From: Heterodera schachtii
Taxonomy: Eukaryota; Nematoda; Chromadorea; Rhabditida; Heteroderidae
NCBI GenBank assembly: GCA_023374025.1
Contig: SIJG01000003.1
Location: 2,262,416 to 2,326,415, forward strand
Direction of reading: 5' to 3'
Length of the DNA stretch: 64,000 bases
The translations under genes were made by a program, and so were the position numbers. Positions 45,381 to 57,468 of this stretch are shown here, in pieces. The notes beneath the pieces are model-generated. The model ran no database searches, had not been told where the DNA came from, and saw only the letters and a program-made list of their open reading frames with translations. Position 1 is the stretch's first letter. Every line of letters begins with the position of its first letter.

Positions 45381-46475
45381 CAGGGCTGGACGAAATTTCG
45401 TGTCGTTTTCGTTTCGTCCTACATTTTCGGCACTTTTTGAGTTTCGTTTTCGTGTTTCGTTTTCGTCCGCTAAAGTTTTTTCGTTTCGTTTTCGGTTTCG
45501 GTTTTCAAAATTTTGTTTTTCGTTTCGTGTTTCGTTTTCGGTTTTTAAAATTTTGGATTTTCGTTTCGTTTTCGTTTTCGTCAGAGCAATATTTTACGAA
45601 AAACACGAAAATATTTACACCCTTAAGAATGACTTTTTTGGTAAGAAATAATAAATTTTATTATTTAAGTATCGTAGTTTAGTGGTGAAAACAGCAGGTT
45701 TATTTTGTGCTGTGCATTAATGTTCGATCCCGCATGACCGCACTTTATTTTACCGATTTTTTAATCATGTTTTTACCGATTTTAATAGAAAATCTGCTAT
45801 GAAATAGCACTCAAATTTTCAAAAATTTTCCCGGCGTCGCCTATCGGCGCCGCCGGACCCACTTCCCATTCACCAACTTGTAAAAAAAAAAAATACACCG
45901 CAAAAAAAATGTTTGAAAATCTTTTTTTTTTCAGCACGGTTTCACCGAAATGGACGATTTGCTAATTTCTTCCCCAAAAATTGTTAAAATCCATAATAGG
46001 ATGTGAAAAACATAACATTTTAATACATTTTTTATCGAAAAAATTATATATTAACTGATTCGAACCAATTTTGCAAGATTGCCTTTTTTGACCCTAAATC
46101 TTATTTTTTGTCATTGATGTTCTTTATTTTAAAAATTTTTTGGTCACGCCCCTGTCCTAGAGCCACATTAGCTTTTCCACCTACTAGGATCTTCATTCCT
46201 TCAGTTAGAGGATACAATTTTAAAGTTTTATGTTTCTTAATTATGATTGAAATAAGTTAAAAAATTTTCGGTTTTTTCGTTTCGTTTCGTACGAAAATGG
46301 TTATTTTTTCGTTTTCGTGTTTCGTTTTCGTCCGTCAAAATTTTTTCGTTTCGTGTTTCGTTTTCGGTTTTCAAAATATTTTTTTTCGTTTCGTGTTTCG
46401 TTTTCGTATCGAATGCACTTTTTCGTTTCGTTTTCGTATACGAAAAATTTTTTTTGTGATTTTCGCACAGCCCTG
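45381..46475. mobile_element. hAT-like element with TTTCGTTTTCG arrays, 1095 bp
   Basis: Ends CAGGGCTG(G)ACGAAA and TTTTCGCACAGCCCTG, with exact 8-bp duplications CTTCGAAG (45373-45380 and 46476-46483). Arrays of TTTCGTTTTCG units extend about 200 bp inside each end. They create artificial phenylalanine/arginine-rich open frames that are not genes. The interior contains a tRNA-like segment and one copy of the CTATCGGC-CCGCCGG motif (about 45838) also present in the 6811 element. Confidence 0.88.
45669..45748 (+). ncRNA. tRNA-like / SINE-like segment inside a hAT element
   Basis: GTAGTTTAGTGGTGAAAAC resembles a tRNA A box and TGTTCGATCCC a B box, spaced as in a tRNA, with a possible anticodon stem CAGG...TGCTG between. 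The acceptor stem pairs poorly, so this is probably a degenerate tRNA or tRNA-derived repeat. Confidence 0.3.
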
Positions 46476-46483
46476 CTTCGAAG

Positions 46484-46590
46484 TGTTCGTCCTCGTTGAG
46501 TTGTAGTCCGCCGGAGCGGGCGTCGGGCCACGAAGAGGAGCACGAGCTGGCATTTGGTCGGGACGAATTTCCATGAGCGACAAGTAGCTA
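46484..46590 (-). pseudogene. truncated copy of the zinc-finger-family last exon, cut by a hAT insertion
   Basis: Encodes [20 protein letters not shown] then [10 protein letters not shown], nearly the same as the last exon at 43720-43818. After NTS the frame runs into the 45381-46475 transposon. No upstream exons are found, since R1 repeat sequence begins about 130 bp away. Confidence 0.65.
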
Positions 46591-46724
46591 AAAATTTTGT
46601 GCAATAAATTTGAACTTATAGAAAATTGGGCAATATTATAGAAAAGTCAAAATTTTGAATTTTAACTTTTTGTTCGAATTTTGTCAAAATAAATGTTGAA
46701 TTCGGGTTCTCCGACCCAGAAAAA

Positions 46725-47742
46725 TTCATGAATTTAAAATGGGATTCCGCGGAAACGTAAATGGATAATTGGAAAAACGTGTCGTACTCCGATATGAATA
46801 ACTTTTTTTAATACCGAATTTCATCACCAAATTTTGCATACCGATAGAGAAAAAAATTATGCATCGAATGATATAAAGATTTTTGCAAAAATAAGGCTCC
46901 TAAAAAGTTAATTGGTGAAAAAAAATTTATGTATTTTTTTCTCGCCTTTATTTTCATGTCTCTCACACATGAAAAAAAAACATAATTTATAAATGGCAAT
47001 AATTCTTGCTAAAACGGTATTAAATCACTAGGGCTGCTAATTTTATGTAAATACATATTTTTTTCCTGGATTCTCCATAGCCTAATTAGTGGGAAAAACA
47101 CTTTCTTTTTTGTTTTTGCGAACAAAAGTTGGGACTTTTATTTACATATTTTTACATATTTTGGGATTTTTCTACATATTACATATGTACATATTTTTAT
47201 ACATATTTTGGACTTTTTCGTACATATTTCGCAATTTTTCGAACATATTTTCATTTTTTTTAACATATTTTGAGGATTTTGGAGAATTTATAGAAATTTT
47301 TTGTGAAAAATTAAAAAAAAAATTTTGAAAATGTATCCCTAAAAATCGAATTTTTTTTTTCAAAAAATTATATATGAAAAATTATTTTTTGAAATACTAA
47401 AATGTAATTCAAAGCCTATTTTTGTCATTTTTATGGCATTTTGTGGCTATTTCACTTTTTACAAAGAATTTTTTTCCAAAAAATAACCATTAAAAAAAAT
47501 TTTATTTACATATTTTACTACATATTTGGGGGTTTTTGTACATATTTCATACATATTTTAGCATTTTTTATACATATTTTATTTACATAATTCGCAAATT
47601 TTCTTACATAAAATTAGCAGCCCTATAAATCACTTAGCTTTTAGAATAAAAAGAAAAATGATAAGTTTTAGTTTTGATTAAAACCGGTGCATAGGACTTG
47701 AATTATAACGAAATAAAATTTAAAATTCTCACAATTTTTTCT
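46725..47742. repeat. dispersed repeat R1, copy split by the 47029 element
   Basis: Left part 46725-47028 and right part 47626-47742 together match 37690-38120 continuously. The transposon at 47029-47625 accounts for the interruption. Confidence 0.85.
47029..47625. mobile_element. hAT-like element with TACATATTTT arrays, 597 bp
   Basis: Ends TAGGGCTGCTAATTTTATGT and inverse (CATAAAATTAGCAGCCCTA), with exact 8-bp duplications TAAATCAC (47021-47028 and 47626-47633). The empty site TATTAAATCACTTAGC is preserved in the R1 copy at about 38011. Arrays of TACATATTTT fill both subterminal zones. Confidence 0.95.
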
Positions 47743-49208
47743 GGTATGATAAATTGCTTATTTGCGTAGCATGGATCTCCAGTAGCGGAAATGGGTTTTA
47801 ACGATTTTAAGCCGGCTAAAACTTCGAAAATGGAGAGAATTTGGCACTTCTAACGTTTTTAAAACGATCGAATCCGAGCAAATTTGTATCAATCGAAAGC
47901 TCTTGACGAGCTCAGTCTATTTGATCAATGAAAAGTCATCAATGCTTCAATAAAAACTTTTAAACCAAATTAATTTAATCGGATTCTCTGACCCTGTAAC
48001 CTAAAATGTTTTATTTCGAGAAAAGATTTTTGAAAATAATGCGGCAAAAAAATAGTATTTAAGGGCAAAAAATAGATATTTGTTGATGCTGAAAATTTGA
48101 TTCTGACCCCCCCCCCCCCTCCCTCCCCCCTCGGCATGTCGTCTCATACGTCAAGTTGGGTCGTCATTTGTTGGCCAACCTTTGGATGTGTATAGGTATA
48201 TATGTTTTTTTGTATGTAATTTTCGGAATGGCACTTTTGCCCATACAATTCCAAGCCATTGCCCATCTATTTGTGCATCGCTCAATTACCACGAATTAAA
48301 TGGCAATGCGACGAATTGCGCCGAGAATTAGGCCAATTAGAGGGATCATTTGCCCTACCGGTACAGTGTGATGGGTTTCAGCTGTGAAGCGGACAAATTC
48401 CTACAAAAAGAATTTAAAAAAGGCCCAAATAATTTTTGGATAAAATTCCATTTTTATAAAATAAGTTTATTATTTATTAAAATAATATTATTTTATCAGC
48501 ATGCTAATTCTGCAGATGAATCCATCCCTTCGGCATTCTTTCAGCATCGAAAACATTTTAACAAAATGCGTAAATTTTGGGGCCTTTTCTGAGTAAGTCC
48601 GAAATGAAATTGTTTACCAAATTTTGTCTGAATTATTAAGGCAAGAATTTGTCAACAAATCTCCCCAACAATTTTTGCCATCTTTTCCATTTTCGTGAGA
48701 AATTGAATAAAATATTATGAAAATTGGTTAAAAATATTAAGGCCATTGCCTCCGCACCATTTCCTCGGCCGCTGTTTTGACAAAGTGCCAACATTTGTCT
48801 TACAACCGCCGCCAAAAGCATTTCCAACTGAATTTTGCAACGCATTTTTTGAACGGAATAATGGAGAACGAGAAGGTGTTAGAAGTTAGAACACTCAAAT
48901 ACAGTAACCTTAAATGCAAAAGCCCCACGGTAAAACCATAAAATACGGTAAAGCACAGTAATTGTAAGGAAGAAGCTGGCTGCTGGGCAGTTAAAACACG
49001 GAAAGCAGATAAAATCCATAAAAAAATGGGGTGGATGTGTCCTCGATAGCTCAATGGTAGAGCTGCCCACGGAAACGAGTGAGTTCAATTCCAAACCCGA
49101 CACTCTTTGATTCGTATTTTAGTCGAATTTGAAATAGTTTAAATTAATTTTTACTCATCAACATTTCGTTGTGCCATTCATCCATTTATTCTTTCTCACT
49201 ATTTTTAG
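47743..49208. other. intergenic, left part of homeobox duplicate 2
   Basis: From about 48010 it mirrors 40205-42450 without the hAT element. A C-tract lies at about 48108. No gene is seen before the homeobox exon. Confidence 0.5.
49037..49106 (+). ncRNA. tRNA-like sequence or tRNA-derived SINE
   Basis: TAGCTCAATGGTAGAGCT is a good A box with a pairing D stem, and GAGTTCAATTCC is B-box-like about 30 bases later. Anticodon and acceptor stems are weak, so this is more likely a pseudo-tRNA or SINE. It is absent from the paralogous position in homeobox duplicate 1 (about 42280-42350). Confidence 0.4.
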
Positions 49209-50231
<1,023 letters not shown>

Positions 50232-53200
50232 TGATTGCAATTTTAACAAAATTAATAAAATTTACCAAAAAAATCAAAACATAAAAGATAAATTAAACAT
50301 TTTAAAATATAGGTACAATTGGAGTACACATTAATTAATTGTTTTATTAAAATAGTGCTCGTATTTTTAATTTGTTTGGTTGACTTATTGGCATTCACAT
50401 TAATTTAATTTGTGTCGGATTTTCCGATTATTTTGGCATTTCATTTCAAAAAACCTTCAAAGCATTTGCCATTTGAATTATTATTTTTGCGTTTTGACAA
50501 TCGTTTGCCTTCTCAATTAGTCTTCTCCTCTTTTGGCACTTAAGCCGACCTCTCAAAGTCATTGCCAATCAAAAAAAGGGACTGAATAATTTATGAATTC
50601 GTCGCGCACGGGCAACAAAAACACTCAATCATTTAATTATTTATCCTCTCATTTCCCAACTTTCATCACTCTCTTTTAAGCGATTGGCTTTGCTCCTCTG
50701 GCATTATTGGCATTGGCATTTCCATTTTGCCCCGGGGCGCATAAATTAATGCGCGAGCGGTGGTAGCCCAAAGTAGAGAAAAATATGCAAAAGTAATTTT
50801 CTAAAACTTAATTTTGCCAATGCCACCGGCACTATTCAGTCTGAAGCTCAATTAGTCAGCAGTCCAACACAAGAAAAAACAATGCCAATGCTTCAATAAT
50901 ATCACTCACTCATTAATTCATTCATTTGTCATTTACGGCGTAAAATCGGACGGACACTTAAATAAATTTAAAAATGCCATCGGATTTGAGTGATTTGTCC
51001 AAAGACTAGAGATAGTGATTAAAAATTCCAATGCTTTTGTTTGCCGGGAATGAAATATTTCGAGAGTCGGTCGATTTTACCGACCGTTCGCTGATAATTT
51101 TCGTTTTTTGCCCCCCCCCCCCCCGAAATTTTGTTCCCCCTTTTTCCATCTCAGTGAAGAGAATTTGTGGTGCCAATTGTGCCAAAAATCCATTTCCTTC
51201 CCGCTCCATCGACACAAGAAGACGAAGATGGGTGGGTCCTTCACCAGAGCTCCGCCGCTTTTTGCACCCAAAAGAAAATGGGGAAAAGAAAGAACAATGG
51301 GAAATTTCATCGGCTGCCGCCGCCCCTCAGGCGACGCAATAATTTGTGCCAATGTTTCATATTCAATTAACAGAACATAAATCCAAAAAGGGGGCAAAAC
51401 GGGCGATGGATGGGCCAAGGGGCGCAAATTGTGTCATTTTCAGACCTTTTCCAAATGTGAAAACCCAAACGGAAAGCCAAGGCAATCAATGGGTGAGAAA
51501 ATGGCAGAAAATATTTATAAAAACGCGGAACAGCCGATTTGTGGACGCTGTTCGAGGTTTGAGTTTTCCAGCAAAATTATTGGGATTCCAATTTTATTTG
51601 CATTTAAAAAAAAGTCAGTAAATTTTTAATGAACCCCTCCCATTTTCGTTGTCTGAAATGTCTGATTCTTTATAATTAAGCCTCCCATTTAAAGTCTTCT
51701 CAAATGAATTACCTTTGCTTTTGCCTTTGTCCACCGCCCATCCCTTCCAAAAAGAGACGGGCGAAATTCGGTTTAGTTCTCGAAGACGAAGCCGAAGCCC
51801 AATTTCGAACCGAAGCCGAAGTCCAAATAAGCCTCAAGAACCGGGTTTTCGAGCCGAGCTTTCGCCCATCCCTGCTGCTCCCAAATGCAACAACTTCCCC
51901 TCTCTCCCCCCTCCCCTTTTTTCTCTCCTTCTCCTCCCCTTTGCCCTTAGGCACACAAAATGCCGCCAGCAGAGGACGATGACGGCGCTGCTGCTAATCC
52001 CCGCTGTTTTCGGCAATTCCATTGATCTCTCCGCCTGGCAATCCGTCCCCCCCCCAAAAAAAAGTGTGTCATCTGTCGTTGCCCCACAAAATATAAATTT
52101 TGTCAACGAGACCTTCCCTTATATTTTTTCTTGGCCATGGCCCAACAACTTTCCCACAAAATGTCCGGGGAGAGGGGGGGGGGGAGAGGGGAGTTATTCG
52201 ATCCGAAATGCCCTCTTCGCCCCCGGGGCGGAGGAGGGGGCTAAACCCACCGGCGACGGATACTTCGGCTGGGAAATTTTGCGATGGAAACGGAGCCAAC
52301 CGTCGTTTTTCATTCGCTTGCTCATACATTCGCACACTTTGTCGTGCTGTTTGCCCCGGGGGGGGGGGTAATGAAAAAAGTGCCGAAAAGTGGCGAGTCA
52401 TTGGCAACAAGCAGTCGGCGGTGAGTCGTTGCATCATTCCTTAGGATTTGCTTCCTTGTTAAAATTGGGAAAATCCATTCCAAATTCAAGTCCTTACCCA
52501 GAAAAGGATATTCTTTGGCTTCAAATTCATCCCAATGTTTAGTGCCGCCGTTGGCTTCCCTCCCACCGATGCCATCATTTTCCCCTTTTGCTTTCCTCCC
52601 TTTTCATTTTTGTCTTTCTTTGATTCACCGCTGCCCGCTTTTTCCTGGGCCAATTAAATGCGCATTCATCAAATTCCCCCCCCCCCCCCCCCCGCAATTG
52701 CGCCTTCCACCAAAATGCCCTCCGGCGTTGTCATTAAGCGCCGGCGGAATGATAAATGAATGAGCACAGTCGACACGAAGAGAGGGCGCAGCGAGAGCAA
52801 AGTCAAATTGGCCCCAAAAGGGCTACAAAAACGGCATGACAAGCATTTCAGGCACGCTCTCTTTTTTTGGGTTTGCCCATTTTTAGAAATTTAAAAAAAT
52901 TTCCAAAATGCCAAAGACTCACAAAACCCCAAAGCGAACATCATCTAAAAGTATCAACGAATTCTAAATTAAGGCTATGCTTTTTCTCTCTCGCAGTTTT
53001 AGCAAGTGATCAGGGCCCATCGCAAAACAATGCCATCATAAAAATGTCCGGCATATGCTAAAATGCCAAACCCAATGTGCTCCAAGTGCTTTATCCCCCT
53101 TTCCCCCCCCCATTGGCCCTGTCCAACTTGGCATGTCCACTTCTGCTGTTCCCACCCGTCACTTGTGTCGTCGTCCCTTTTTATGATGCTTTGACCCTTC

Positions 53201-53469
53201 TCCCATCAGCAGCAGAAGTGCCCGCCTTTGCCCCGTCTGTGGCACTTTTTAAGCACTCCCTCCCCTCCTCCCCCCCCCCCCCCCCAATTCCAATCCCTCA
53301 TTATTATATCCCCCCCCCCCATTTTCCCTCAGTTTCGTCCGTCTGCTGCTGCATTTTTTGGCGATTATCCTTCCTCTGCTGCTTATTATCGTTGTTGCAA
53401 TTTGTTTTATTTCTCTTCAAACTGAGTAATTTAGCTGCAAATTCGGCATTATCCGAACAAATTTAGGAC
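50232..53469. other. region with no assignable gene; C-tracts; one possible zinc-finger-like exon
   Basis: Mostly AT-rich on the left and C-tract-rich on the right (51111, 52049, 52677, 53270, 53311). Around 51150-51215 (+) the frame LWCQLCQKSISFPLHRHKK resembles a cysteine/histidine zinc knuckle. Around 51430-51560 (+) CHFQTFSKCENP and ICGRCSRF give further cysteine pairs in open frames bounded by possible GT/AG sites. They could be exons of one gene, but I cannot join them confidently. At 51955-52010 a short frame MPPAEDDDGAAANPRC is also seen. Function unknown. Confidence 0.35.
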
Positions 53470-53654
53470 TAGAGATCGGCCTGGGCCTGAATCCAGGCAT
53501 GGGTTTTTCTTGGATCCAGGTCCAGGTCCAGGCTATTTTTCGTCAACTGTGTTTTTCCGGGACTTGGATTTTCCTGGATTCTTGTCCAGGAACTCCAGGC
53601 CCAACATGGAACCCAAATCCAGGTCCAGACTTTTTTTCAAAATGCCGATCTCTA
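53470..53654. mobile_element. hAT-like MITE with GGATCCAGGTCCAGG arrays, 185 bp
   Basis: Ends TAGAGATCGGC and GCCGATCTCTA. Flanks TTTAGGAC and CTTAGGAC match at 7 of 8 bases, consistent with an aged 8-bp duplication. The interior carries repeated TCCAGG units in both orientations. Confidence 0.75.
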
Positions 53655-53966
53655 CTTAGGACCATTTCGGTGAAATGTTTCTCTTCCTGGGACTCATTTG
53701 CCTATACTCTGATTCTTTATTATTTTCATTAGCTAGTTTTTTTAATTTTTATTTATATTTTGCCTCGGTCATTCGTTTGTCTCTTAATTATGTCTCTTAA
53801 TTAAGGCTTTTAATTCGTTTTTAACCACTTTTGCGTCATTTCCTTCAATTCGCTTCGCCTCACCGTCCAATAATCGCCCGCATTTCATCAATTCATTGAT
53901 GCGTTTCTTCACACCGTTTTTGCCCCGTCCATTGCTCTTCGTCCTCGTCCTCCTCCATTTCCGCTG

Positions 53967-56137
53967 ATGTTTTCCCTCCTCCTTTTCGTCTCCCTCTCCC
54001 TACCGTACTTTGTGTCCACCAAATACCGTAGTATCAGTTCGCTACCGTTTCCCCCGTTTCTCTTCTCCGTCACTGTTCTTCTGCCGTTGATGCTTCTCCA
54101 ATTCGCCACACTTTCGTTGGCCAAATTGCATTATTCTGGTCAGTGTTTTGTTTGTTTCATTTGCGTTTGCTCCCTAATTGTGCCGGTTCTTTGCCAGAAC
54201 ATTTCTCTTCTCGGCCCCGTGCCGACCATTTGCTGCACCCCCTCCAGCAACAGGGCGGCGGCGCCTTTCACGGCGCCGGCGCTGCCCAAACGCACCGATG
54301 CTTCTCGTGCATGTCGCCAATGTACGCGGAACTGTTCAAGGACAGCGACTTGGGCAAGTCAGTGCCAAGTGTCAACTAAGTGAAGATTGATCAGCAAAAA
54401 ACAATTGTTTAATGAGTGATCACAGCTGGTTCTGATCGGAGCGTAAGAGGGAAATTCCGCGGAAATTCCGGCTTTTTTTTGTTTCGCTTTGGGCATTGAT
54501 TGAATTTCGCCCTTAGATCGGAAACCGAACTTGGTGTTAATGTTCTACTTCGGTGCTATGTCGTTTTGTAAAAGTGCCAATTTGTAGAGATTTCACGAAA
54601 AAAACTCGTTATAAATAATCTAGGTTGCATATGCTGGCTCTTGGATTGCTTTATTAGCATGAAAAATTTCAGAAAATTTCATTCAGTTTTCAAAAAGTCA
54701 TGGCAATTTTTCGAATTGGTTGCGTTTAGCAAATTATACGAATTCACGCTTCATCACGATCAAAACCAAATAAATTAATATTAATTACAAATTTATTTTT
54801 AAAATGATTTCGGCGCTGATCAGAGCAATTATTACCCAATTTTTAGGCATTTCTACGAACCGAAAAACTTCAGTGCCAAATGCGACGATCCGATGGAGCC
54901 CACGGGCATTGGGACGGTGCCGTGCCGCGGCATTTGCCTGACATTGTCACAAGAATTCATTATAATGGGTATGGTAGTGGGAGAGGTGGGGGAGGGGAAT
55001 TAAACCCAACTATTTAAATTTTATTGTTTGTTTTTGGGTCGTAAAACGGGTAAACGGTTGACAATGCGCGGCTGTGCCTCCACTCTCTCGCGGCATGGCT
55101 ACCACAACAGAACCATCGCATTCTTTGCCGAGTTCGACCTGTGCAGAGAAGTGGGCATTATTTTAATGGGCAAAAACAAGTCTAATTTTATTATCCAAAA
55201 TTATTATTTTTTGTCTTAGAAATACAGCAGATTTAAGCTAATTAAATAATCGGAAAACAATATTTTTTTAGAGAAATTAATTAGTTTTAATCATTTACAA
55301 TTTTTGAAATGCCAAATTTTGTTTTTGTTTTTTTCACCTTTTTTCCTTTTTCCCCCAGGTCCTCGCCTCCGAATTGTTCCGGCTCACCAGTGAGTCGTCC
55401 AGTGAGGAGATTTACTACGGCGGCGGCGGATTTATGGCAATGGGCGGCCCAATGAATCCGATGGATGGCCAACCCGTGCAGGTGAATTTTGGGCCAAAAT
55501 CCAACAGGGATTGAAAGTGCCATAAAAATGCAAATTTTTTGAGTTGATAATTCCCGCGGTGTAATAGATCATTCCGCAAAAAATGCCACCTGAATTGTCC
55601 TAATTTTTCTTAGAAGTGATCAAATTAAACATCTCTCTAACATTTGTCTTTTATTAGAAAGATTTCAATTCTATCAATGATAAAACCCAAAAAAATATAT
55701 GATATTTTGGTTTCAAATAAAAGTTAGGCACAAACTAAAAATTATTATTTTTAATCATATAATTTTTCAATTATAACCAATTTTTTAAGTTTTTTAATTT
55801 AATTGAAAACACTTTAACCTGTCAAATGATTCCAAAAAGGTTTTTAATATTTCCAAGAAAAGTTATCACAATTTTATTTTTTTTTGAAAAAGTTTAGGGT
55901 TTTACGAAAACAATTCCCCTTCAAACAAATCTGTCCTCCAATAAATACCTTTCTAAATTTGCTTAGGTGTGCAGCTGTTTGGGCGACAAATGCAACAAAC
56001 AAATGAGCAGCGGAAGTGCCGTCGTCGTCCGTCGGCATTTCTTTTTCGTCGGAATGGCACCCGTCCTTTACGCCCTTTTGTTGATTTGTTTTCACAACTA
56101 TTTTTTCCTTTTCTCCCAATTTTCGAATAATTTTTAA
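53967..56137 (+). CDS. ODR-2/HOT-like GPI-anchored Ly-6 (three-finger) protein
   Basis: Extracellular, lipid-anchored three-finger protein; ODR-2 and HOT relatives act in nematode neurons. Exon 1, from 53967 to about 54138, is hydrophobic (VTVLLPLMLLQFATLSLA, signal peptide). Exon 2, about 54199-54352, has THRCFSCMSPMYAELFKD. Exon 3, 54848-54968, reads HFYEPKNFSAKCDDPMEPTG then VPCRGICLTLSQEFI. Exon 4, about 55040-55155, has GKRLTMRGCASTLSRHG. Exon 5 is about 55360-55481. Exon 6, about 55968-56137, starts VCSCLGDKCN, the Ly-6 C-C-N close, and ends with a hydrophobic tail FFVGMAPVLYALLLICF typical of GPI signals. Phases fit at exons 1-2 and 2-3. Before exon 4 no AG acceptor is found (sequence TTTTTGG|GTCG). 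Exon 5 (SSSEEIYYGGGGFMAMGGP) is an unusual glycine/methionine-rich insert. A poly(A) signal AATAAA follows the stop. Confidence 0.8.
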
Positions 56138-57468
56138 ATAAATTTATTTAAAAAAGCGAGTAAAATAATGTTTAAAATAATTTTGTCTTATTTAAAAAAG
56201 TAAATGAATTATTATTTCCTTTTTCAAATTGCTTTCCAACAAAATTAACTAAAATTATTATTTTTTTTTCATAAATTTTGCTGTTTAATGTTCTCTCATT
56301 TCCTTAATTTTCCGTTTAATTTAAAAATTTATTCCTTCGAAATGCGTAGCAACAAAATAAAATAATAATAAAAAATAAAAATGCCTCGAAGAGAATGGGA
56401 AATTCGCAATTACAATAATTAATTAATTAATTTAAGTGTTCGGGCTGGGCAAGTTTTTTTTGTGTGTTGGGCCGGGGGACGCGGCGATTGTGACGAATTA
56501 ATGAAAAATCGGGAGAAGGGGTACTGTAACTGTAACTGTAATTTCCATTTGTCTACTGTTTAGTGAGGAGCAAAAGTTGGAAGAATTTTCAGAAAATGGA
56601 CGAGAATTTTAGCAAAATGCCAAAAGATTAGTGGGGGAAATGGTCAAATAAAAGGCAAAAATGGCCCATAAATAATCGAACACTCCGAAAAATTCATTTA
56701 TTTTTTGTAATTTTTGGGCCAATTTGCCCAATATTTAATTAATTAATGGCCTTAAAAGTGTGGTCGTTGTGTTGTGTGAAATGAATGTTTGTTTTGTGTG
56801 GAGAATAAATAATAAGGAAGAAAAAGTGGCAAATTAACGGAAAATAAACAACAAAAAAAAAAGAAAGAAAAAAGTAATTAAGTAACAGAAATTAATGATG
56901 GTCAATGAATAATAATATAATTAATAATATGACCCGAAAGGGCGAAAAACAATTAAATTACAAAACAAATTTGGCAAAATTCGGAGGGGGGGGGGCTAAC
57001 CAGTGATTTTGAACTACGCGTAATTAGGCGAGGGTCTAAAAAAGTGGCCAAATCAATGAAAATGAACAAAAAGAAGTTGGGCAATTGAAAAAACAATGGG
57101 AAAAATGGACAATATTTTGTTAATAAAAAAGGGACGGAAAAGGAGAGAAATTTTTGTTTAATTTTATAAATTTATAAAAAAATAACTCTTTTTTAAATAA
57201 AATTTCACTAATAATTTAAACTCAAAAATTTCTCGCAAATGAATTCACTCATTTTGTACATATTACAGTATCAATTTGTCCATCATCAGCTGATGGCGAA
57301 GAGTGCGGTAGTTTTTGTTTTTTAACATTGGCGGAGAGATCGGCCCACAATTTGGCTGCTCATTTTTTGTCGTTTTTTTTTTAAATTATTTTTTGCCATT
57401 TTCATTGGCATTTTCTTTTCCCGTCTCATAAACTTTGCCTCAGGCAAAGTGTTGCCCCCCGGCGACAC
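56138..57468. other. convergent intergenic region
   Basis: AT-rich, with a poly(A)-type AATAAA right after the Ly-6 gene, a CTGTAA triplet repeat near 56524 and a G-tract at 56986. It serves as 3' flank for both converging genes. No gene seen. Confidence 0.55.

Noticed and set aside
45131..45682. 183-codon phenylalanine/arginine-rich plus-strand frame
   Set aside because: Produced by TTTCGTTTTCG arrays at the end of the 45381 transposon, not a gene.
51760..51875. Possible degenerate hAT copy with GGGCGAAA / TTTCGCCC and a CCATCCCTG end
   Set aside because: Only one end is convincing and no target duplication is visible.
51715..52371. 218-codon plus-strand frame
   Set aside because: Proline/serine-rich, runs through C-tracts and a G-tract, overlaps equally long frames on the other strand, no recognisable domain or splice logic.
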